Below are positions 16,937-23,288 of a stretch of DNA of 27,960 bases, piece after piece. The stretch spans positions 1 through 27,960 of the forward strand of contig CAYVZE010000034.1 in NCBI GenBank assembly GCA_964455685.1, in the 5' to 3' direction. Position numbers and translations under genes: made by a program. This stretch comes from ZC4RG30 sp964455685. GTDB taxonomy: Bacteria; Pseudomonadota; Gammaproteobacteria; Steroidobacterales; Steroidobacteraceae. Numbering within the stretch: position 1 is the stretch's first letter; each line of letters begins with the position of its first letter. Below the pieces are notes generated by a model. That model was given only the letters and a program-made list of their open reading frames with translations. It searched no databases and had not been told where the DNA came from.

Positions 16937-17631
16937 CAGGCCCCCGTCCGCACTGTCAATGCCGTGAGCGGCCGGTCCCTGGCATCCAGAAAACGGGCGC
17001 AGAAGTCCGTTGCCCCGCCGCCATTGATGATCGCCGCTCGGATGACATGGCGTCCCGGACCCAGGGTCACGCGGCGGGACACGCCATCATCGATTACGGT
17101 CTGCCGGTCATTATAGAGCGCGATCCGCCGATGCCCATCCAGCCACCAGACCGAGGCGGCATTGGAGCCGATGGCAAGCCGCACGTCGCGCAGCTCCCGG
17201 TCCGCTTCGACCACGGTGGCCACCCAGAACAGCACGTTGCTGGTGGGTTTCGAACGCGACCAGGCGAAGTGGTAGAGGTTCAGGTTGTAGTTCAGCGTCT
17301 CCAGCGCATGCCAGGTGCAGGGCTGTCCGCCCAGCACCACCTGCTGGCCGTCGCGGGGCAGGTCGGCCTCATCCCAGGGCGGCTGCCAGCGCGCGATGGC
17401 GTCTTCCACCTCGGGCATGGTCAGCCGCCCGCTGACGCTGACAGGATCGAGCACCATCCATCGCCGGATGAATCCCTGGGGATCGACCCGCGCGCTGGAG
17501 GGGCCCGGCGGGCGCAAGCTGGCGGGCGGTGCTCTTTCGCCTTGCGCACCGCTGGCGCGGCGCGCCAGGGGAAGCAGCGCCAGCGTGGCCAGCAGCCGGC
17601 AGAACCGACGACGCGAGGCAGGGGGCGTCAT
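16936..17631 (-). CDS. Exported beta-sandwich protein, likely carbohydrate-binding (probable Tat substrate)
   Basis: The 231-residue product starts MTPPASRRRFCRLLATLALLP. SRRRFCR matches the Tat consensus well, with a hydrophobic core and an Ala-rich cleavage region after it. The mature part resembles the non-catalytic sandwich domain often attached to esterases and glycosidases (RRWMVLDPVSVSG, LFWVATVVEADRELRDVRLAIGS, VWWLDGHRRIALYNDRQT, VTLGPGRHVIRAAIINGGG). It has no obvious catalytic residues. The start is fixed by a 4-bp ATGA overlap with the upstream GH43 gene; a longer upstream reading frame lies inside GH43 and is rejected. The end overlaps the next gene by 1 bp. A role binding the polymer for the glycosidase and esterases is inferred; the fold call is by eye. 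Confidence 0.72.
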   Translation of the reverse strand: MTPPASRRRFCRLLATLALLPLARRASGAQGERAPPASLRPPGPSSARVDPQGFIRRWMVLDPVSVSGRLTMPEVEDAIARWQPPWDEADLPRDGQQVVLGGQPCTWHALETLNYNLNLYHFAWSRSKPTSNVLFWVATVVEADRELRDVRLAIGSNAASVWWLDGHRRIALYNDRQTVIDDGVSRRVTLGPGRHVIRAAIINGGGATDFCARFLDARDRPLTALTVRTGA

Positions 17632-19139
17632 GGCCTGCGGATCACCCAGCGGTGCCGGTCGGAGCCGACGTCGAAAGCCGACAGCGTGGCGGAGCTGCTG
17701 CCCACCGCCGACAGCGCCATGGGCGCGTCGCGGCCGGGCACCGCGCGCGGCATCAGCTGCCACGTGCCGTCGGTGAGCTGCTCGATGCGCCACATCTGTT
17801 CGTGCGCGCCCGTGAAGCGCGGGACCACTTCCAGCTCGGCGTCGGCGGTGGCTGCCAGTGCCCGTGCGGTGCCGGCGATGAGGATGCGGTACCACGGCCC
17901 GCCCAGGTAGCCGCCTGCGCCGGGCACGGGCTCGATCCGCCAGCGCTGCTGGGCCTGCAGCATGGCCGGGGCCAGCCGCGTCTCCACCGTGCCCGGTGGC
18001 CAGCCGGCTTCGACGTCACTGGCCTGCTGCGCGGGAATGGGCGTGCGCGGCAACGGCATGGCGCCGGGAGGTCCCGCGGGACGGCGCGGCCCGCCCACCG
18101 GGATGCCCTGCACGGCCATCTCCAGCACGGTGCCAGTGCGCGCGGACTCGATGGTGTATTCGCCGGCCTCCAGGTTGGCGCCGGCCACCGGCCAGCCATC
18201 CCTCCACAGCAGCGGGCGGATGTCGAGCACGCTGACGCCGCCGCGATCCAGGTCCGCCTCGTAGTGCAGCGAGAACTTCTGCACGCCGTGGCCCAGGTTG
18301 ATCAGCCCGAAATGTCCCGGGCCGATGAACCTGCCGCTGGATCCGGCGAACAGCTTGCCGCCTCCTTGCAGCATGTCCACGCCCATGTTGTCCACATAGG
18401 GCCCGGTCACGCGCCGCGAACGGCCCACGCGGATGTTGTAGCTCGAGTCGGCGCCGGCGCAGCAGGAGCCATGCGTGACCAGCAGGTAGTACCAGCCATC
18501 ATGGTGGATGATCACCGAGGCTTCCGAGTTGATGGCGATGTCGACGGGCTTGCGCTGCGGATGGCGGCGCAGGCCGGTCGTCGGGTCCAGCTCCACCAGC
18601 CGGATGTAGCCGAAGTAGGAACCGTAGGTCAGCCAAAGCCTGCCGTCGGTCGGATCGCGGAATACCCCGGGGTCGATGGCATTGCTGTCCTCGATGCCGT
18701 CCGACCAGACCACCGGCCCGGCGTCCTCCCAATGGTAGTCGGGCGATTGCGGATCCAGCGTGCGGCCGATGAGCAGGCCGATGGCCGCGCGCGGCTGCGT
18801 GCCGGGTGCGGAGTAATACACGTAGTAGCGTTCGCCGATGCGGATCACGTCCGGCGCCCAGGTGTTGTTGCCGCCGCGCGCCAGCACCGCAGGCCCGGGC
18901 CGGCCGCCGGGCAGCGCTTCCATCAGCGCACCGCCGCGGCGCCAGGTCCAGCCGTCGTCGGAGACGGAGAACGGCAGGCCGTTGCCGGTGGCGTAGACGT
19001 AGTAGCGCCCGCCATGCTCGATCACCGTGGATGGATCGTGCATGGCGGGATCGCCATCCAGCGCGGCCGCCGGCGCCAGCAGGGGAAGGACCGCGGCCAT
19101 CGCGACCGCCCGTGCCGTTCTCTTCCCCCCGCCGGCCAT
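17628..19139 (-). CDS. Glycoside hydrolase family 43, arabinanase-like, with C-terminal lectin-like domain
   Basis: This 503-residue exported protein (signal peptide about 1-26) has the five-bladed beta-propeller of GH43. The three acidic residues are at expected places: D35 (HDPSTVIEHGGRYYVYAT) as base, D156 (AIDPGVFRDPTDGRLWLTYG) as pKa modulator and E206 (INSEASVIIHHDGWYYL) as acid. The THGSCCAGADSSYNIRVGRS stretch is typical of endo-1,5-alpha-L-arabinanases. After about residue 320 comes a segment ending in ricin-like repeats (MWRIEQLTDGTWQLMPRA, RHRWVIRRP), probably a sugar-binding trefoil. It starts 9 bp after the TonB receptor, suggesting the receptor takes up its product or a related glycoside. 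Exact specificity (arabinan, arabinoxylan side chain or arabinosylated phenolic) is open. Confidence 0.9.
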   Translation of the reverse strand: MAGGGKRTARAVAMAAVLPLLAPAAALDGDPAMHDPSTVIEHGGRYYVYATGNGLPFSVSDDGWTWRRGGALMEALPGGRPGPAVLARGGNNTWAPDVIRIGERYYVYYSAPGTQPRAAIGLLIGRTLDPQSPDYHWEDAGPVVWSDGIEDSNAIDPGVFRDPTDGRLWLTYGSYFGYIRLVELDPTTGLRRHPQRKPVDIAINSEASVIIHHDGWYYLLVTHGSCCAGADSSYNIRVGRSRRVTGPYVDNMGVDMLQGGGKLFAGSSGRFIGPGHFGLINLGHGVQKFSLHYEADLDRGGVSVLDIRPLLWRDGWPVAGANLEAGEYTIESARTGTVLEMAVQGIPVGGPRRPAGPPGAMPLPRTPIPAQQASDVEAGWPPGTVETRLAPAMLQAQQRWRIEPVPGAGGYLGGPWYRILIAGTARALAATADAELEVVPRFTGAHEQMWRIEQLTDGTWQLMPRAVPGRDAPMALSAVGSSSATLSAFDVGSDRHRWVIRRP

Positions 19140-19148
19140 TGCTTCAGG

Positions 19149-21518
19149 TCAGAAGCGGTAGCTCGCCGACAGCGACAGCGAGCGCGGGCGCGCGTAGATC
19201 ACCTCGGCATAGCCGGACGAGGTGGTCAGCGACGAGGTGCCGGCCACCGGGTACAGCTTGTCACCGAGGTTCTGCGCATTGAGCGCGATGCGCCAGCGCG
19301 AGTCGGCCGGCTCCAGCGCCAGCGAGCCGCTCCACACCGTCACGCCGCCGGTCTGCGAGATCTCGGCCGAATTGCTGGCATCGAAGAACTGCCCGGCGGT
19401 GTAGCTGGCGTCGATGCGCGGCGTCAGCGTCCAGCCATTGGGCAGCGGGAAGCGGTAGGAGATGCCCGCATTGGTGGTCCACTCCGGCGTGAACGGCAGG
19501 CGGCTGTCCAGCGTGGCAGTGGCCGTGGGCGTGACGTCGCCGAACGGCGGCGGCGGGGTGATGCTGTCGAAGCCGGAGTCCAGGTAGCCGATGCTGGCGT
19601 CCAGCTGCAGCCGGCGGTCGGGCGACCACGCGAACTCCAGTTCGCCGCCGTCGATCGACGCCTTGCCGGCGTTGAACAGCAGCGGCACCACGCCCAGGCG
19701 GTAGGTCATCTGGATCTCGTCGTAGCTGGTGGTGAACAGCGCGGCGTTGATGCGCATGCCCGGCCGCGGGTTCATCTTGATGCCCGCCTCCCAGGTGGTG
19801 GCCGTCTCGGCGCCGAAGGAGATGGGCTCGTTGCCCGGCGGCGCGGCGTTGTAGCGCTGGTTGAAGCCGCCGCTCTTGAAGCCCTCCGAGTAGCTGACGT
19901 AGGTCATCACCGCGTCGTTCCAGCGGTACTGCAGGCTGCCCGACACCGTGGTGTCCGTGAACTTCAGCCGGAACGGGTCGGTGGTCAGGAACAGGCAGCC
20001 GGTCTGGGTCGGCGGCGGGCCGTTGAATGGGCACAGCGCGGTGGGCAGCGTGGCCGGCTCCGGCGCGGTGGCCGGCGCGACGTTGAACATGATGCCTTCC
20101 AGCGACTTCTTCTCGTCGGTGTAGCGCAGGCCGCCGGTGGCGCTGAAGCGGTCATTGAAGGCCCAGCTCCACTCGGTGAAGGCCGCCTTGGCGCGCGTGC
20201 CCAGCCACACGCGCTGCGTGTCGTAGGAGGTGCCGGGGTTGGAGATGGGCACCAGCACGCGGTCGAAGGTGTCCTCCTTGAAGTAGTACAGGCCCACCAC
20301 GCCATCCAGGCGCTCGCCATCGTAACTGGCCTGCAGCTCCTGGCTGAACTGCTCGCTCTTGCTGCTGTAGTTGGTGTGCAGCACCAGCAGCGGCGTGTTG
20401 TCGGCGTCGCGCGCGCCGCTCCAGCGCAGCGTGCGATCGGCGGTGATGGACTTCACCGACCAGCGCTCGTCCACCTGCCAGGAGGCCACCAGCGAGCCGC
20501 CGCGGTTGCGCAGCCTGGAGAATGCCGGCGCGGTGCCGCCATTGGTGAACGGCCCCTTGTACTGCGCGTCGTTGCCGCAGCGCGGGTCGGCCAGCGGGCC
20601 GACGCGGGTGGGCGGGGGCAGGGGGTCGATGATGTCCGGACAGCCCGCGTCGATGCTGCCCACGCCGACGAACAGCGCATCCTCGTTGATGGAGTGGAAC
20701 ACGAACGGCGAGCCGTTCTCGTCCTCGCGCGAGTAGTCGTAGCGCAGGGTGAAGGACAGGTTCTCGTTCGGGCGGAAGCGCACGGCTGCCTGGGCGTTGA
20801 GCGAGTCCTCGTCGCCCAGGTCCATGCCGTCGAACTCGCGATGCACGTAGCCGTCGCGCTTGCGGATGCCGGCGGAGGCGCGCGCGGACCACACGCCGGT
20901 GTCGAACAGGTCCATGGCGCCGAAGATGTCGAAGAGGTTGTCCTCGCCCACCGTGGCGCGCAGCAGGTTGCCGGCGCCTTCGCCGGGGCCGTTGGTGGTG
21001 AGCAGCACTGCGCCGCCGATGGTGTTGCGGCCGAACAGCGTGCCCTGCGGGCCGCGCAGCACCTGCACCGAGGCAATGTCGCGCATCTCCATGGCACCGC
21101 CCACCGAGCGGCCCATGTACACGTCGTCGATGTAAAGCCCGACGCCGGGATCCACCGCCGGCGTGGCATCGGTCTGGCCGATGCCGCGGATGAAGACCTG
21201 CGCGGCGGAGTTGTTGCCGGTGAGGGTTCCGTAGGTGTGGAACTGCAGGTTGGGCGCGACGCGGTCGAGGTCCGTGGTTCCCTCGATCTGCATCCGTTCG
21301 AGCATTTCCGAGGTCACCACGGTGACGGCCACCGGCGTGTCCTGCAGGCTTTCCTCGCGGCGCCTTGCGGTCACCACGATCTCCTCGAGCTCCTGGTCGT
21401 CGGCTGCCGGGCCGGTCGCTGCAGCCTGGGCGGGAAGGGCCGAAAGCCCCAGGCCTATTCCCGCCAGCAGGCATCCGGATGCACGAAGCGTCGAAGTCAC
21501 ATCAGCAGGCATGTCCAT
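19149..21518 (-). CDS. TonB-dependent outer-membrane receptor (first gene of the minus-strand cluster)
   Basis: This 789-residue protein has a signal peptide (about 1-33, ending LPAQAAA). The TonB box ELEEIVVTARRREESLQDT follows, then the plug domain (about 60-170; QVFIRGIGQTDATPAVDPGV, RGPQGTLFGRNTIGGAV) and a 22-strand barrel ending in the usual terminal aromatic (SASYRF). It resembles the receptors abundant in sphingomonads and Steroidobacter-like bacteria, which import varied organic compounds rather than only iron chelates. ATG 21518 has AGGGGG close upstream; an alternative ATG two codons later is possible. The gene leads the operon and is divergent from marR across a 139-bp region with a palindromic operator. 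The substrate is probably the glycosylated or esterified phenolic that the cluster degrades. Confidence 0.93.
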   Translation of the reverse strand: MDMPADVTSTLRASGCLLAGIGLGLSALPAQAAATGPAADDQELEEIVVTARRREESLQDTPVAVTVVTSEMLERMQIEGTTDLDRVAPNLQFHTYGTLTGNNSAAQVFIRGIGQTDATPAVDPGVGLYIDDVYMGRSVGGAMEMRDIASVQVLRGPQGTLFGRNTIGGAVLLTTNGPGEGAGNLLRATVGEDNLFDIFGAMDLFDTGVWSARASAGIRKRDGYVHREFDGMDLGDEDSLNAQAAVRFRPNENLSFTLRYDYSREDENGSPFVFHSINEDALFVGVGSIDAGCPDIIDPLPPPTRVGPLADPRCGNDAQYKGPFTNGGTAPAFSRLRNRGGSLVASWQVDERWSVKSITADRTLRWSGARDADNTPLLVLHTNYSSKSEQFSQELQASYDGERLDGVVGLYYFKEDTFDRVLVPISNPGTSYDTQRVWLGTRAKAAFTEWSWAFNDRFSATGGLRYTDEKKSLEGIMFNVAPATAPEPATLPTALCPFNGPPPTQTGCLFLTTDPFRLKFTDTTVSGSLQYRWNDAVMTYVSYSEGFKSGGFNQRYNAAPPGNEPISFGAETATTWEAGIKMNPRPGMRINAALFTTSYDEIQMTYRLGVVPLLFNAGKASIDGGELEFAWSPDRRLQLDASIGYLDSGFDSITPPPPFGDVTPTATATLDSRLPFTPEWTTNAGISYRFPLPNGWTLTPRIDASYTAGQFFDASNSAEISQTGGVTVWSGSLALEPADSRWRIALNAQNLGDKLYPVAGTSSLTTSSGYAEVIYARPRSLSLSASYRF

Positions 21519-21576
21519 ATCCCCCTGTCAGTGAAATTGCCGGGCGGAGCGGCCCGGTACCCTGGTACCCGGAAAA

Positions 21577-21597
21577 TTTGTATGCAGTGCATACCAA
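21577..21597. promoter_or_regulatory. Palindromic operator between marR and TonB receptor
   Basis: GTATGCA (21580-21586) and TGCATAC (21588-21594) are perfect mirror arms around a single G. Adding the flanking TT/AA gives 9 matching pairs of 10. Size and position (between divergent starts, just upstream of the marR -35) are right for a MarR dimer site controlling both genes. A second inverted repeat CCGGGC/GCCCGG (21540-21557) lies in the receptor leader. Confidence 0.7.
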
Positions 21598-21602
21598 GTT
21601 CG

Positions 21603-21631
21603 TTGCCCGCTGTCCAGCAAGGCACTAGAGT
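21603..21631 (+). promoter_or_regulatory. marR promoter
   Basis: TTGCCC (21603-21608), a 17-bp spacer and TAGAGT (21626-21631) form a fair sigma-70 promoter, 26 bp before the marR ATG. The operator palindrome ends 5 bp before the -35 box, suiting autoregulation. Confidence 0.55.
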
Positions 21632-21657
21632 TCCGGCGTTCCTGGAAAAGGTGCTGC

Positions 21658-22161
21658 ATGGTTCCTCGCCAGCCCGCAAGGGCAGTTCCGGCATTGACTG
21701 CCGGAGCAACACAAGACGGCCTTCGCTTCAACGCACTGGATGACCTGCTCGGTTATCACCTGCGCCGCGCGCAGGGCGCCGCGCACCGCGACTACCTGGC
21801 GGCGCTGGGCAACGTGCGCCTCACCCAGAAGCAGACCGCGGTGCTGTGGCTGGTGGAGGCCAACCCTGGCATCGCGCAGGGCACCATCGGTGCCTCGCTC
21901 GGCATGGACCGTGCCACGATGATGGTGCTGGTGAACCGCCTGCAGGCGCGCGGGCTGCTCCGGCGCGTGCGCTCGCGCACCGATGCGCGCCGGCGCGAGC
22001 TGTACGTGACGCCGGCCGGCGCGCGCTTGCTGGCGAAGGCGCGCAAGCGCATCGCCGCGCACGAGGCGCGGATGAAGAAGCTGTTCAGCCGCAAGGAGCT
22101 GGAAGCGCTGCAGCGCCTGCTGGCGCGGCTGCAGCTGCTGGAGCAGGGCGGGCCTTCCTGA
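21658..22161 (+). CDS. MarR-family transcriptional regulator
   Basis: This 167-residue protein has the MarR layout: an N-terminal dimer helix (LDDLLGYHLRRAQGAAHRDY), a winged HTH (about 55-117; QTAVLWLVEANPGIAQGTIG, LGMDRATMMVLVNRLQARG, then the wing LRRVRSRTDARRRELYVTPAG) and a C-terminal dimer helix rich in Lys/Arg/Leu. MarR proteins controlling hydroxycinnamate and other phenolic catabolism (FerR/CouR/HcaR types) release DNA when binding phenolic acids or their CoA esters, so such a ligand fits the tannase/GH43/ring-cleavage context, though this is inference. It is divergent from the TonB receptor and sits beside a palindrome likely to be its operator. GGAAAAGG precedes ATG 21658. The 20-residue N-terminal extension is unusual, and a later start is possible. 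Confidence 0.9.
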   Translation: MVPRQPARAVPALTAGATQDGLRFNALDDLLGYHLRRAQGAAHRDYLAALGNVRLTQKQTAVLWLVEANPGIAQGTIGASLGMDRATMMVLVNRLQARGLLRRVRSRTDARRRELYVTPAGARLLAKARKRIAAHEARMKKLFSRKELEALQRLLARLQLLEQGGPS

Positions 22162-22174
22162 GTGGAAGGCCCGC
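22148..22174. terminator. Bidirectional hairpin between marR and the PspC gene
   Basis: An 11-bp perfect inverted repeat (GCGGGCCTTCC at 22148-22158, GGAAGGCCCGC at 22164-22174) with a 5-nt loop covers the marR stop and lies 5 bp before the stop of the convergent PspC-domain gene. It is strong enough to end both transcripts, though no T-tract follows. Confidence 0.6.
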
Positions 22175-22179
22175 GCAGG

Positions 22180-22875
22180 TCAGGCCCGCGGCTTGCCGAA
22201 GGTCTCGCGCAGGTTGTCCTGCGCGTCGCGCAGTCCCGAGGCAGCCGCGCGGCCGAGGTCGGCGGACTTTCGCCGCGCCATTTCCATGACTTCCCGTGCG
22301 TTCAATGCCTCCCCATGCGCCGAGGCCACCTGCTCGGGCGTGCGCGCAGACGGCATCACGATCAGCATCGCCAGCCACGCGAAGACCCACAGCCCGCCGG
22401 TGGGAATCAGCGCCAGCACGAAGGCCAGCCGCACCCAGACCACGTCGATGTCGAAGTAGGCGGCGAAGCCCGCGCACACGCCGCCGATCATGCCCTCGCC
22501 GGGGATGCGCATCAGGCGTCGGCGCCGCGGTCGCCCTGCGGCGGCATCTGCCGGCGTGGTCCATGCGCCGGGCCCGCAGGAGGCCGAATGGGTTCCATGG
22601 CCTTCCGCGCCGGCGCTGGCGTTCACGGGGCCCATCTCGCGGATGATCTCGGTCGCCTCGGATTCGGACACCACGTTCTTGTGCTTGCCAAGGAAGGTGT
22701 CGCACTTGTCGGCGATGGCCTGCTCCAGGTCGGCGAGGATCTCGGCGCGATCGGGGTTGGAGGCGAGCGCGCGCGAGGCGCTCTCGAGGTAGGCGGCGAT
22801 GGCCTCGTGCGCGCCTTCCTCGAGCTGGTAGGCGTTGCCGCCGAGGCTGACCACAGTGACCTTGCGCATGTTCAT
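22180..22875 (-). CDS. PspC-domain membrane protein
   Basis: This 231-residue protein has a conserved cytoplasmic N-terminal domain (about 1-85; MRKVTVVSLGGNAYQLEEGA, PDRAEILADLEQAIADKC, ATEIIREMGPV) and a Gly/Ala/Arg-rich link. A PspC domain follows (about 118-180; LMRIPGEGMIGGVCAGFAAYF, DVVWVRLAFVLALIPTGGLW) with hydrophobic helices around 145-177, then an amphipathic tail. PspC proteins sit in the inner membrane and are linked to envelope stress. The start overlaps the padR stop (ATGA), so PadR and PspC are co-translated; this padR-pspC pairing recurs in Xanthomonas-type bacteria. ATG 22875 is used because of that overlap; the next ATG, two codons on, is equally close to homologue starts. 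Confidence 0.9.
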   Translation of the reverse strand: MNMRKVTVVSLGGNAYQLEEGAHEAIAAYLESASRALASNPDRAEILADLEQAIADKCDTFLGKHKNVVSESEATEIIREMGPVNASAGAEGHGTHSASCGPGAWTTPADAAAGRPRRRRLMRIPGEGMIGGVCAGFAAYFDIDVVWVRLAFVLALIPTGGLWVFAWLAMLIVMPSARTPEQVASAHGEALNAREVMEMARRKSADLGRAAASGLRDAQDNLRETFGKPRA

Positions 22876-23195
22876 TTCCCTATCCGGTTGAGGGTGTCGG
22901 TGAGGTGGTTCCAGTAGCCCTGCAGCTCGGCCAGCGCGCGCTGCCCGGCTTCGGTGAGGCGGTAGTACTTGCGTGGCGGGCCCGCCTCGGACTCGCGCCA
23001 TTCGTAATCGACCAGCTGCTCGCGGCGCAGCCGGGAGAGCAGGGGATAGAGCGTGCCCTCCTGGGTGGCGAACTCGGTGCCCGCCAGGCGCTTGAGCAGC
23101 TCCGCCACGTACAGGGTCTCACTTGAGATGGCCCGCAGCACGGCGAATTCCAGCAGGCCCTTGCGTACGGCCACGAATTTCTCTTGCAGGTCCAT
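22872..23195 (-). CDS. PadR-family transcriptional regulator
   Basis: This 107-residue PadR protein has the short form: a winged HTH (about 10-85; GLLEFAVLRAISSETLYVAELLKRL, FATQEGTLYPLLSRLRREQL, then the wing ESEAGPPRKYYRLTEAG) and one C-terminal dimer helix (QRALAELQGYWNHLTDTLNRI). TLYPLLxRL is the family hallmark. It is cotranscribed with the PspC-domain gene through a 4-bp overlap and probably represses its own operon via the palindromes in its promoter. ATG 23195 is chosen over an ATG 12 codons upstream because homologues begin near MDLQ and the promoter -10 lies only 7 nt before it. That spacing leaves no room for a ribosome site, so the mRNA is probably leaderless. Confidence 0.93.
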   Translation of the reverse strand: MDLQEKFVAVRKGLLEFAVLRAISSETLYVAELLKRLAGTEFATQEGTLYPLLSRLRREQLVDYEWRESEAGPPRKYYRLTEAGQRALAELQGYWNHLTDTLNRIGK

Positions 23196-23202
23196 GGTTG
23201 GA

Positions 23203-23236
23203 ACTTTAGCAAAGCTACCTTGTGAGCGCAAGGTAG
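23203..23236 (-). promoter_or_regulatory. padR promoter with two overlapping palindromes
   Basis: Reading the minus strand, TTGCGC (23231-23226), a 17-bp spacer and TAAAGT (23208-23203) form a good sigma-70 promoter, the -10 ending 7 nt before the ATG. Two inverted repeats overlie it: TAGC-AAA-GCTA (23207-23217) and CTACCTTG/CAAGGTAG (23215-23222 and 23229-23236, 6-nt gap). Both are likely PadR operator parts. Confidence 0.7.
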
Positions 23237-23243
23237 TGGAAGG

Positions 23244-23270
23244 AAAAAAGCCCCGGGTTCGCCCCGGGGC
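23244..23270 (-). terminator. Rho-independent terminator of the second TonB receptor gene
   Basis: On the minus strand GCCCCGGG (23270-23263), a 5-nt loop, and CCCGGGGC (23257-23250) are followed by six T residues (23249-23244). It starts 18 bp past the receptor stop and ends before the padR promoter, insulating the two units. Confidence 0.9.
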
Positions 23271-23288
23271 AGTGATCAGCGGAGAGCG

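Noticed and set aside
16936..17895. Longer start for the beta-sandwich protein at 17895
   Set aside because: The extra 88 codons lie within the GH43 coding region in another frame; the ATG at 17631 gives a signal peptide and an ATGA overlap.
17529..21743. Very long plus-strand open frame (about 1400 codons) opposite the TonB receptor and GH43 genes
   Set aside because: It is antisense to two clear protein families; its product is low-complexity His/Arg/Ala/Gly-rich, the typical artefact of stop-poor antisense frames in GC-rich DNA.
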